From PVC group bacterium (ex Bugula neritina AB1) (GTDB taxonomy: Bacteria > GCA-001730085), in NCBI GenBank assembly GCA_001730085.1, contig MDLB01000105.1, forward strand, positions 1 to 64,000: DNA of 64,000 nt. Reading direction: 5' to 3'. Below, piece after piece: positions 1-8,760 of this stretch. The notes beneath the pieces were generated by a model, which was not told the origin of the DNA, did not search any database, and saw only the letters and a program-made list of their open reading frames with translations. Position 1 is the first letter of the stretch. Each line of letters opens with the position of its first letter. The translations under genes were made by a program, and so were the position numbers.

Positions 1-149
1 TGAAAGCCCTTTAGATTTTGGATTGACAAAAGGGTTCTTAAGATCAAATATTTCTGAAGAAATACCTAAAGGAAAAACAGAAGAAAAATAATAAATGTCA
101 ATATTACAATTAAAGCTATCTTAAATATAAATAAAATTATAATTAACAT
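1..149 (-). pseudogene. Broken small secreted-protein gene, first copy, cut by the window edge
   Basis: This is the near-identical tandem copy of the fragment at 2117-2418, and it continues past the left edge. An ATG at 149-147 opens a short hydrophobic reading frame containing KIALIVILTF, typical of a signal peptide, which stops at TAG (68-66). The mature part (..FPLGISSEIFDLKNPFVNP..) is read in a different frame overlapping that stop. Adding one T to the TTTTT run just before the stop would join the two frames into one secreted protein. The same defect occurs in the second copy, so it is either older than the duplication or was spread by gene conversion. No family is recognised. Confidence 0.55.
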
Positions 150-485
150 TTAAACTTATATCGATGTTTTTTATAAGTTCAAGGTAAAAAAAATTTCTTA
201 TTACGGCTCTTTCGAAATACCTCCTATCCCTTATTGAAAAAGATTTAGAAAACTTTCTTATTTCAAAAAAAGTTCACATTTTAAATAAATAGGTTTTTTT
301 TTTAGGAATAACAAAAATCAAAAAAAACAACAGAAAGATGTAGTATTTTCACAGATCTTATTCAATAGGATTAGTGGAAACTCTCCAAACAAGATTATAT
401 TCCTAAGAGATCTTATCATATTTTATATTTATTTTTAAATATTTAAAAAAGTATCATAAAAAGATAATCGCAGATGGTTAACTTA
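150..485. other. Intergenic stretch, first copy of a duplicated non-coding segment
   Basis: AT-rich, no credible gene. It is about 95 percent identical by eye to 2419-2766. In minus-strand order it separates the stop of the 486-2009 gene from the ATG of the broken gene at 149. No clear terminator hairpin or sigma-70 promoter stands out. Confidence 0.6.
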
Positions 486-2009
486 TTAGGCACTGCGATA
501 AGTCTCTTGCCCATTTAGCCAATTTTTAACATCTTGTTCCTTAATTGCTTCTCGATCTATCATGTATTCTTCAAAAATAGACCAACTCTTCCGAGGAAGA
601 AGAGTAGAGTAACTGTAGCCCTCAGGATGATCTTTGCGTTCTTCTAATGTTTTTATACTAAGAAACAGAGCCATTGTCTCACCATGGGCAGCTGCGACCT
701 CTAAAAATTTTTCATGATTTTCTTTCTGTTTAGGTGAAACTATCCTAAGCAATTCCCAATAGAGGATCCATTTAAGAAAAGGCTTGCAGGCTCTATTGCA
801 TAAGATATCCTTCGATATTTTCAATTTGTATTTACCATCAGAAAAGTCTACAAAGGCTGGGGCACCGGCTGGGGTACTCGCATTCCCTTGATGAAATCCC
901 TCCGTCACATAAATAGTAATTTCTTTATTTTCCGCCTTACGAAGTTTTTCCCCAAAAGCGTTATTGTAAGAAAAAGATCGAAGGATGTCCCCTATAGTCA
1001 TTCTAATAGCTTCTAAGTCTTCATCGTATGAGATCTTTCCCGAGGATTCTTCTTCTACTTTGAATCCTCCACTCTTAATCTTCACTTCCATAAATTTAAA
1101 CTCTGTAAAACGATCCCTGGTCGCTACAACAAATGGGCCACAATTATCAGGAAGCTTACGAATTTTTTCATCCTTAATTCTCTTCTCCGCTTCAATCGCT
1201 AGTTTTTCTATCTTCCCCTTATAATCTTCCTCTTCAAAATCTTTATTAAGAGAGTTTACGATCTTAGTAAAAGATGCCTCGAAAAGCTTCTTTGTCTCTT
1301 CCTCTAACAAGGCCTGTGTCTCTTTGAACCAGGCCTTGTTCTTTTCCTCGGACCAGGCCTGGTTCTCTTTCTCTCTGTTTAAAGTTTCCTTCAGATTTAA
1401 ATAATCATCCATATTTATATATACAGTCCTATCACTTTTATTAATAAGAGAAAAATCAAAATCTGCGCCTCGTACAAAAACATATGTTAAGGAAACGTCC
1501 CTCATAGAGGGTGAAGAGTGTATATATACTAGACGTTCTAAGTTAGTATATTTTGAACTAATTCTTTCAAAAGGTCTATTGGTATCACGCATATCCAAAA
1601 CTCCTCTACCACGTCCCAACTTACGTGTGTGCTCACCATCATATGGTTTCTTAACAGCACGTAAAGATCCATTATAACTCTCATCAATCACTCCGAAGCT
1701 TCGCTCTATATTTGATGAGATAAAGTCTTCAAATAGACGCCTAGAATCCTCCTTGAGGATCTTCTTTTCCAGAAGCCTATAGCTAAAACGATCAGGCATC
1801 CAGGGCTTAGTACCATTTAGATGTATAGCTACTTTCACATATTCTACGTCGGGCGCATTTAAGTTAACAGGTGGGTCTTCCTTTTGCGAATCAAAAGAGT
1901 TTTTAGAAAGATTCGATAGAGAGGAAACACCAAGAGAGTTGATATTTTTATCTGAAAAAAAATTAAAAAAACAAAAAGTTACAAGTGTTAAAAAAATAAT
2001 TTTTTTCAT
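486..2009 (-). CDS. Secreted protein of unknown function, paralogue A (507 aa)
   Basis: No family is recognised with confidence. The ATG at 2009-2007 has a GGAG ribosome site six bases upstream (2016-2019). Residues 1-25 form a signal peptide (MKKIIFLTLVTFCFF core), so the product should leave the cytoplasm. A charged, Glu/Lys-rich helical stretch occupies about residues 205-290, followed by a conserved LPDNCGPFVV block near 290. The C-terminal part has ITIYVTEGFHQGNA, AGAPAFVDF and ILYWELLRIV and ends in ETYRSA. ILYWELLRI sits where many secreted metallopeptidases have an HExxH helix, but both His positions are Trp and Arg, so an inactive peptidase-like fold is only a guess. Paralogue B lies upstream on the same strand; the broken small gene lies between them. 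A run of repeated AWxxE/QA motifs near residues 218-236 is absent from paralogue B. Stop is TAA. Confidence 0.9.
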   Translation of the reverse strand: MKKIIFLTLVTFCFFNFFSDKNINSLGVSSLSNLSKNSFDSQKEDPPVNLNAPDVEYVKVAIHLNGTKPWMPDRFSYRLLEKKILKEDSRRLFEDFISSNIERSFGVIDESYNGSLRAVKKPYDGEHTRKLGRGRGVLDMRDTNRPFERISSKYTNLERLVYIHSSPSMRDVSLTYVFVRGADFDFSLINKSDRTVYINMDDYLNLKETLNREKENQAWSEEKNKAWFKETQALLEEETKKLFEASFTKIVNSLNKDFEEEDYKGKIEKLAIEAEKRIKDEKIRKLPDNCGPFVVATRDRFTEFKFMEVKIKSGGFKVEEESSGKISYDEDLEAIRMTIGDILRSFSYNNAFGEKLRKAENKEITIYVTEGFHQGNASTPAGAPAFVDFSDGKYKLKISKDILCNRACKPFLKWILYWELLRIVSPKQKENHEKFLEVAAAHGETMALFLSIKTLEERKDHPEGYSYSTLLPRKSWSIFEEYMIDREAIKEQDVKNWLNGQETYRSA

Positions 2010-2116
2010 AGAAAGCTCCGAAAAATATTAAAATAAAATTAAATTTTAAATATAATTATTATATTAATTACAAATACTTATTTAAAAAAATAAAAAAATT
2101 ATAAATATAGGTTATG

Positions 2117-2418
2117 TCAAATAGATTTTTGGTAAAATTTTATGACCTTAAAAAAAGACCTCCAACGTTTATTTTTACTATAAAAAGGTATGTGCCATCC
2201 TAAATCATTGATAAGGTATTCATTTTGATCAGAGTTTTCTTTAGCGAAAGAGTTTAAATCAGCAGGAGATTGTCTTGCAGCTGAAAGCCCTTTAGAGTTT
2301 GGATTGACAAAAGGGTTCTTAAGATCAAATATTTCTGAAGAAATACCTAAAGGAAAAAGAGAAGACAAAGAATAAATGTCAATATTACAATTAAAGCTAT
2401 CTTAAATAAAAATAACAT
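2117..2418 (-). pseudogene. Broken small secreted-protein gene, second copy
   Basis: An ATG at 2418-2416 opens a 23-codon hydrophobic frame with KIALIVILTF, ending in TAG at 2349-2347. The downstream part is open in the other frame from about 2408 to the TGA at 2119-2117 and reads LGISSEIFDLKNPFVNP, then a polar segment, ending in IKFYQKSI. Inserting one T in the TTTTT run before the TAG would fuse the frames into one protein of about 100 residues with a signal peptide. The in-frame TTG at 2368 is not a plausible start, because the similarity to the first copy continues upstream of it. Either it is a pseudogene, or the run is a slippage site. It lies between the two paralogous secreted-protein genes. 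Confidence 0.6.
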
Positions 2419-2766
2419 TATAATTAATATTTAAATTTATGTCGATGTTTTTTATAAGTTCAAGGTAAAAAAAATTTCTTATTACGGCTCTTGCGAAATA
2501 CCTCATATCCCTTATTGAAAAAGATTTAGAAAACTTTCTTATTTCAAAAAAAGTTCACATTTTAAATAAATAGGGGCTTTTTTTAGGAATAACAAAAATC
2601 AAAAAAAACAACAGAAAGATGTAGTACTTTCACAGGTCTTATTCAATAGGATTATTGGAAACTCTCCAAACAAGAGTATATTTCTAAAAAATCTTATCAT
2701 TTTTTATATTTATTTTTAAATATTTAAAAAAGTATCATAAAAAGATAATCTCAGATGGTTAACTTA
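2419..2766. other. Intergenic stretch, second copy of the duplicated non-coding segment
   Basis: AT-rich, no gene. Nearly the same sequence as 150-485, with roughly twenty differences by eye; one visible difference is the T-rich run near 290 that reads GGGGC followed by T in this copy. Reading on the minus strand it follows the stop of paralogue B and leads to the ATG of the broken gene. Confidence 0.6.
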
Positions 2767-4221
2767 TTAGGCACTGCGATAAAGCTCTCGCCAATTAATC
2801 CAGTTTTTAAAATCTTGTTCCTTAATTGTATCAAATCTGTAGCTATTAAAAATAGACGGGTCTCCCCAAACAAGCTTTTGCTCGCGTTCTAACCTCTCTA
2901 GATTAGACACCACACCCTCTATATCATCATGGGCATTTGCGACCTGTAAAAATTTTGCGTAATCTCCTTTCTGTTTAGGTGAAACTATCCTAAGCAATTC
3001 CCAATAGAGGATCCATTTAAGAAAAGGCTCATACCTTAAGATATACTCCGATATTTTCAGTTTGCATTTACCACCAGAAAAGTCTACAAAGGCCGGGGCA
3101 CCAGCTGGGCTCCTCGCATTCCCTTCATGAAACCCGGACGTCAAATAAATAGTAATTTCTTTTTTCTTTGCCTTACGAAGGATTTCCTTAAAAGATGGCT
3201 CGGCAGAAAAATCTATAAAGATCTCCCCTATAGCTCTTCTAATCTCCTGTTCGCTACCTCTTCGCCACTCTTTCGAGAATCTTTTTTCTAGTTCGACTCC
3301 TCCACGATTCATCGTCGCTTTTATACATTTACGCTCGTCAAAAGGATAAGACATGCGCCATTCTTTTCCACGCCATACAACAAATGGGCCACAATTATCA
3401 GGAAGCGTAGGAATTATTTCGTCCTTCCTTTTTTTTGCACTCTTCGTCTCAAGATCCTCTTTAATCTCTTGTTCTTCTGCTCTCTTTAAAGCCTCTGCCT
3501 CTTCCTTCCTCTTTAATCGCTCTTCCTCTAAAGCCTCTTCCGCTTTTTTTGCTCTCTCTTCCTCTTTAAAATCATCATTAAGAGACATTACGATCGTAGC
3601 AAAAGATTCCTCGAACAAACGTGCCTCTTCTTTCTGTCTGTTTAAAGTTTTCTTCGAATTAAAATAATCCACATTTATATATACAGTCCTATTTCTTTTA
3701 TCAATAGAATAAAAATCAAAATTTGCGCCTCGTACAAAAACATATGTTAATGAAATTTTCCTCATAGCATGTGAACATGCTCTATATACTAAATCGTGTA
3801 AGTCTTTATAAGTTGCATCATCTCTATTAAAAGGTCTATTGATACCAAGCAGAGCCAAAACTCCTATATTAGCTGCGTACTCATTATCATCAAATACTCC
3901 GAAGCTTCGCTCTATATTTGATAAGATAAACTTTTCAAATACACCACTAGAACCCTTTTTGAAGATCTTCATTTTCAGCAACTTATAGCTAAAACAACCA
4001 TAAAACACAAACCGTTTATCACTACCACTTAGATTTATGGCTACACTCACATGTTCTACGCCGGGCGCATATAAGTCAATAGCTGGGTATTTGTTTTGCG
4101 AATCAAAATACTTTTTAGAAAGATTCGATAGAGAGGAAACACCAAGAGAGTTGATATTTTTATCTGAAAAAAAATTAAAAAAACAAAAAGTTAAAACTGT
4201 TAAAAAAATAATTTTTTTCAT
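2767..4221 (-). CDS. Secreted protein of unknown function, paralogue B (484 aa)
   Basis: Tandem paralogue of the 486-2009 product. The first 36 residues are almost identical, including the signal peptide; the mature part is roughly 55-60 percent identical by eye. The ATG at 4221-4219 is chosen because it aligns with paralogue A and has GGAG six bases upstream. An upstream in-frame TTG at 4233 would add MELS but overlaps that ribosome site. A Lys/Glu-rich coiled-coil stretch (about residues 208-276) is longer than in A. The conserved blocks follow in the same order: LPDNCGPFVV, ITIYLTSGFHEGNA, AGAPAFVDF, ILYWELLRIV and a terminal ELYRSA. It starts 553 bases downstream of the giant gene on the same strand, so it could share a transcript or have its own AT-rich promoter. 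No known family is recognised; a role outside the cytoplasm is inferred from the signal peptide only. Confidence 0.9.
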   Translation of the reverse strand: MKKIIFLTVLTFCFFNFFSDKNINSLGVSSLSNLSKKYFDSQNKYPAIDLYAPGVEHVSVAINLSGSDKRFVFYGCFSYKLLKMKIFKKGSSGVFEKFILSNIERSFGVFDDNEYAANIGVLALLGINRPFNRDDATYKDLHDLVYRACSHAMRKISLTYVFVRGANFDFYSIDKRNRTVYINVDYFNSKKTLNRQKEEARLFEESFATIVMSLNDDFKEEERAKKAEEALEEERLKRKEEAEALKRAEEQEIKEDLETKSAKKRKDEIIPTLPDNCGPFVVWRGKEWRMSYPFDERKCIKATMNRGGVELEKRFSKEWRRGSEQEIRRAIGEIFIDFSAEPSFKEILRKAKKKEITIYLTSGFHEGNARSPAGAPAFVDFSGGKCKLKISEYILRYEPFLKWILYWELLRIVSPKQKGDYAKFLQVANAHDDIEGVVSNLERLEREQKLVWGDPSIFNSYRFDTIKEQDFKNWINWRELYRSA

Positions 4222-4337
4222 AGAAAGCTCCAAAAAATATTAAAATAAAATTAAAGTTTAAATATAATTATTATATTAGTTTAAAATACTTATTTATAAT
4301 AATATAAAAAAGATTATAATCATAAATAGAGGTTATG

Positions 4338-4380
4338 TCAAATAGATTTTTGGTAAAATTTTATGATCTTAAAAAAAGAA
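4338..4380 (-). pseudogene. Tail fragment of a third broken small-gene copy
   Basis: The minus strand reads FF-K-I-I-K-F-Y-Q-K-S-I and a TGA stop (4340-4338), matching the last residues and following bases of the fragment ending at 2117. The upstream part is missing, which marks this as the broken edge of the tandem array. Confidence 0.5.
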
Positions 4381-4584
4381 TTTTAAGAAACCTCTAAAAT
4401 GAAAGAAAAAATAATAAAAAAGAAAAAAATCCTAAGGTGTTATTTTTTTGAGCTTCTATTTTAGTGCAGAGGTTTTTTTAAAGAAATTTTAAAGCTGATT
4501 TTTATTGTCAAAGAAAATCATACCCTCAATAGATACAGTTTTTATTATTTAATAGCAAAGCAAATTAAAATGAGCAATACAAAA

Positions 4585-4647
4585 TTATTGAGACCGTTGC
4601 AAAATAGCAGATAAGCTATCTTTTTTATTTTGCAACGGTCTCTTATT
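4585..4647. repeat. Perfect 17-bp inverted repeat flanked by TTATT on both sides; possible mini-element
   Basis: GAGACCGTTGCAAAATA (4590-4606) is matched exactly by its reverse complement at 4626-4642, with a 19-base centre. TTATT lies immediately outside each arm (4585-4589 and 4643-4647), as expected for a five-base target duplication. Arms beginning GAGACC-TTGCAAAA resemble the ends of some insertion sequences from memory, but I cannot name a family. Alternatively it is a transcription terminator hairpin, although neither side has a clean T-run. Confidence 0.55.
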
Positions 4648-4683
4648 ATGTATTTGATAAAAATCTCTCTATGATTAAGACAT

Positions 4684-4704
4684 AAAAAGTTCCTCTAACA
4701 GGAA
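4684..4704 (-). terminator. Weak candidate terminator after the giant gene
   Basis: On the minus strand, about 70 bases after the TGA stop, TTCCT-gttag-AGGAA forms a five-pair stem followed by CTTTTT. The stem is short, so this is tentative; the larger inverted repeat at 4590-4642 could serve instead. Confidence 0.3.
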
Positions 4705-4774
4705 AAAGCTTTTAAATAAAGAATAGTCAAAAAAAAATCTATCCGCTAGCAAGACATATTTCTTACTAATAACA

Positions 4775-7700
4775 TCAAACATTTTTAGATAATTTGATCA
4801 TTGCTGAAAGATTTTTATTCAACAAGAGCTTCCTAGGACTTAAAACACCCGTCACACCTTCCACGTGAGAGAATCCACTCATCGCCTCTCGAAAAGGTAG
4901 AAAATGTTCGGGTTTAAGGAACCTTACATCTTTAAAAAATTCTACATCGAAGTTTTCTTCATCTCTCTGTTCATTTAACTTTTCTAAGACATAGGTAAAG
5001 CTTTCTCTAGACAAGCTCGTCTTCGTCAAACGATATAATAAAGTTTCTTCGGGAAGAAGATCTTGGATCCTTTTATAAAACTCTTGGTCTGTTAACCCTC
5101 TATCTTCCAAGTTTCTCATTTCTAAAGTTACTCTATCTAAGGTATCTCTACCTATCCTTTTTTTATCTTGAATAAGAGTTTCTTTATAAAAATCTTTTTC
5201 GAAGTCAAAAAGATCTGATAAATCTTCAGCCCCTAAATCATTTTCAAGTGCTGACAAGGATAAGTCCCAAAGGTTGTGATCAAAAAGTTTGCTCAAAAAC
5301 ATTGCTGTTTTCAAAATATTAGCAGTCGAAGCTTCTGGATTAGTCTTTAGCTGATCTTTTATTTTTAGCCAATCCTCATCCGATAAAAGATCTTGTGCCT
5401 GCCATTTATCAAGATAACTTTCCAGACCCGACTCTAAAAAGGCTTCACTGATAGTCATTTTGACACGCTCATCTTCTACTGTAAAAACATAGGGTTCATC
5501 TTGCTGTGGAACAACTTCATAAGAAATATCTGATTTCTCACTCCATTGTTCAAGATTTATTCTATCTCTTTGATAGTTAACACTTGGATTAAGCAAAGAC
5601 ATTCGCACAGCGGCTTCCATCTCTTCAAAGCGATCAAAGAATATCTCATCATCTCTATATTCTTCCATATGAGGACTTTTTAAAATCTCCATAAACTTAT
5701 CCACATACTCTTGCTGTTTATCCTTATTTTTACGGAGCTCTTTAGCCTCTTCAAGCTGTTTCACAAACAGTGGGTCCATAGATGCCTTCTTTGCTAAAAG
5801 GGTATCTAATAATATTTCATCATTCTTATTTTTAGAATCAAGATACCCATCTTGGCGCATTTCTGACTCTTTAGAGAAAAGATTTCTAACCAAAGCTGTC
5901 GTTACTAAATCGGGTGCTGTTTGCTGTATTTGTCTTAAAGCGTTTAGGGCCGAAGCCTTCTTTTCAAAGTTCTCAACTTCCTTTGCTATTTTTAAAAGAA
6001 GATCCTTGGCCGCCAAAAGTTTTTCTCCATTCAGATCCTTTATATCCGTACCCAAAGCTTCTAAAATGCTTAATAACATCAAAATATAATCCTCATAGGA
6101 ACCCATTTCGACATAACGGCTATCCCAAGATAGTCCAAAAGTCTGCATATCTTTCCGTTTCCTAAGGTATTTTGTCATATCAGAAGATATACCTAATTCT
6201 TTTTGTAAGGCTTGCAAGTCACATCGTTTCACAGAGATAGCTTTCCCATTAACAATTCTTACAGAGTCAAATAAAACGTTATCCGTCAAAACATTTCCCC
6301 AATCCTTATCTTTTGACATAGGTGAGGTAGATCTTTTAACCAAAGAAGGTACAGCCTTTTCAAAAACTTCTTTAAACTCTTCGCTACGAAACTGTTGATC
6401 TCCCAAAAGGATTGATCTTTCTATTTGTTCGCTTTCTCCTCTCCTATAGCTCTCTAAAATTTCTACAAGTCTTTCTTGAGTAAAAATGGTTTCCATCGTC
6501 CCATTAGGATGCTCAACGATCAAAGGAGAACTCAAGCGATTCAAAGACCAAAGTTCAGCCAGATCATCTTCTTTCAAGCTTTCCTTAAAAAAGTCTTTTT
6601 TAAGGAAAGCCACATATTCGGGGTCTTTTTTCCTCTCCCCCTCTAGAGCAACCTCTTCTGTTGAAGAACGCTCAAAAATCTCCGTATGCCTTAATAAAGC
6701 ATCACTCGTAAATGGAGATTGAGGAGGATTCCCATTTGTGCTAAACAAGCTCTGAAGACTTTTTCTTTTTTCATCTTTATCCGAAAGGTTATTTTCTAAA
6801 TCTTTTAAAACAGCGCGTATCGCCTTTTGCTCTATTTTTTTAAGTTTTAAATCGCTCTCTTCTATATCTTTAAAACTTTTTTGTATGATTTTTTCCTTCT
6901 CGCTAGCATCTTTCCCCATAATTCGTGAAAATAAAAACTTGCTTATCTGCTGAATATCATTATTCTTCTTGAGCTTTTCTATCTGTCTCTTTGGAAAAGA
7001 GCTAATACGTTCTAAAAATGTCTGGCTTTCCAAAGATTCTTTGCTCTTCAAGTCTCTCATTTTCTCTAGATCAAACATTTTAGCACCGTAGCTTTTGTGC
7101 AAATCATCTCTAGTGAAACTTTCTGATAAAGCATCATTCATTTCTTTAGCTGCAGAAGAAAGAGTTTTCGTCATCCCCGGAAACATCGTTTTTTCCTGAA
7201 GGTTTGTGAGCAGATCCCAATCCGATTTTTGGATATTCGTCGCAGAATAAAGAGCAATAAAGGCTCCCATCATTTCTTCCTGTTTTTCAGGGTCGCTGAT
7301 ACCACTTAACAAAATAGCTTTTCGGATCATATCTATCGTCACATCTTTTTGATTAAAATTTCTCTTTTGCTCTTCCAGACTTTTAAAAACCCCTTGGGCT
7401 TCAAGTGAAGTATTTTTCTGAACCAATTCTAAGGCAAAGTCCTGTAAACTTTTATGGTCTTTATGCGTTTGGTGACATACATCCAGCCACTCCGAAACTT
7501 TCATCATAGAAGATATATCTTGCTTTAATCCCAAAGCCGATCCCTTGCTTAATAAATCTTGCACGCCTTGTAATAAGCTGCGATCATTTTCCCTTGCCAA
7601 GCGCACATCAACCATTGCTGCCAACATATTCGCACGAGACACGTCTACTTCTCCGTTTGAAAAACCCCCCAATTTTGTCAAAGCCATCATTGCATCTAGA

Positions 7701-8760
7701 GATAAATCTAACTTATTCTTTGTGAAAGCTGTTATCAAAGCCGCAGTCAAAAAGAATGGTTCAGATTTACTTAAACTACTCTCAACTGCGTCTTTTTGGT
7801 CATCTTCCGCATAATCCCGAAGAATATTTTTCATAACACCCAAAAGCTTACTTTCATCCTTTTCTTCGATAGCAGCTTCTAGCTCATGCAAAGCATTTTC
7901 AGCAGCATTTTCTCCCATATTTTTTAAAACATCCACCAAAGGTTTCATCTCTTTAAACTCCTCACGAGAAGTCAATTCCCCCATGAAAGCTACATTCAAA
8001 TGCCCCATGCCGAACTCGCTCTTTTGTATACTTTTCTTGGGAGAAAAAAAGTTGAAGTTTTTGGCTGTTTTGATGAGATCATTCCCTCTGCCTTTCCCTA
8101 AAATACTTTTAGAGCCGGTTAAGTCATTATAAGATTTTTTTAAGTGAGCGGCCTGAGCATTGCTCAAAAGCCTTTCCGCTTGATAATTATGTCTACCCTC
8201 TACCATTTTGGGTAAATCTTGTTTAGGATGAACCATCGCATTTATAAGTTTACCCATTTCAAAAAGACTTTGACTTCCAGATAAAATTCCCCCTTTGGGT
8301 GTTGGAACAGCGTTCTCAGCCGCAGCTCCAACTCTTCCTGTTATGATCACTTTTTTCGCGAGTCTTATCTCTTCACGCAACGAGTGTAAATACTCTCTCA
8401 AGACAGGAAGATCTAACGGAGACAAGTTTTTCTTAATAAAAGACATCTGTTCAATCGCCGAATTATAAGCCTTTCTTAAACCTTCGATAGCTGTTTTTTG
8501 GTGTGACTTCAACTCAACATTTCCAGAATCATTCCTATTGAACTTCGCCAAAACCTTTCTCATCACATAACGTTCTTTTTCTGACATTTGGGTATTAGAC
8601 ATCATTTTCTGCAAACTCTTTTTCGGATAATCAGATATCATACTTGTCAACGTGTTATATGTTGTTGAAAGAAGCTTTTGGCTCTCATTTTTTATAAGGT
8701 TCTCCCCAAAAGATCTTGACAACGGAGATTGATTCCCTTCGAGTGTTTTCAAGAATGTTT
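4775..8760 (-). other. Helical C-terminal region of the giant protein
   Basis: Residues about 16,926-18,253. Mainly charged alpha-helical sequence with no membrane segment and no motif I recognise. It follows motif VI of the ATPase, so it may be a regulatory or partner-binding tail. Confidence 0.5.

Larger units (their letters stand above)
1..4385. repeat. Tandem duplication, two units of about 2.2-2.3 kb
   Basis: Position 1 aligns with 2282 and the alignment continues through both genes, with the offset at the two stop codons exactly 2281. After the first gene start the offset falls to 2212, because the second gene is 23 codons shorter. Each unit holds a secreted-protein gene, about 340 bases of non-coding DNA and a broken small gene; the tail of a further broken copy closes unit two near 4338-4380. 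Non-coding DNA and signal-peptide codons are nearly identical between units, whereas the mature coding regions are strongly diverged. Confidence 0.85.
4222..4774. other. Intergenic region between the giant gene and paralogue B
   Basis: AT-rich, no credible gene. From low to high coordinate it holds the 5' flank of paralogue B (4222-4330), the third tail fragment (4338-4380), an imperfect inverted repeat (4388-4475), the 53-base perfect inverted repeat (4590-4642) and a small hairpin just after the giant gene's stop (4690-4704). Confidence 0.6.

Noticed and set aside
4222-4233. Upstream TTG start adding MELS to paralogue B
   Set aside because: The GGAG ribosome site would lie inside the extension, and paralogue A supports the ATG at 4221.
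4388-4479. Imperfect inverted repeat (AAACCTCTAAAAT and its partner) followed by T-run
   Set aside because: The arms are separated by nearly 60 bases with a three-base bulge, and the T-run is on the plus strand where no gene precedes it.
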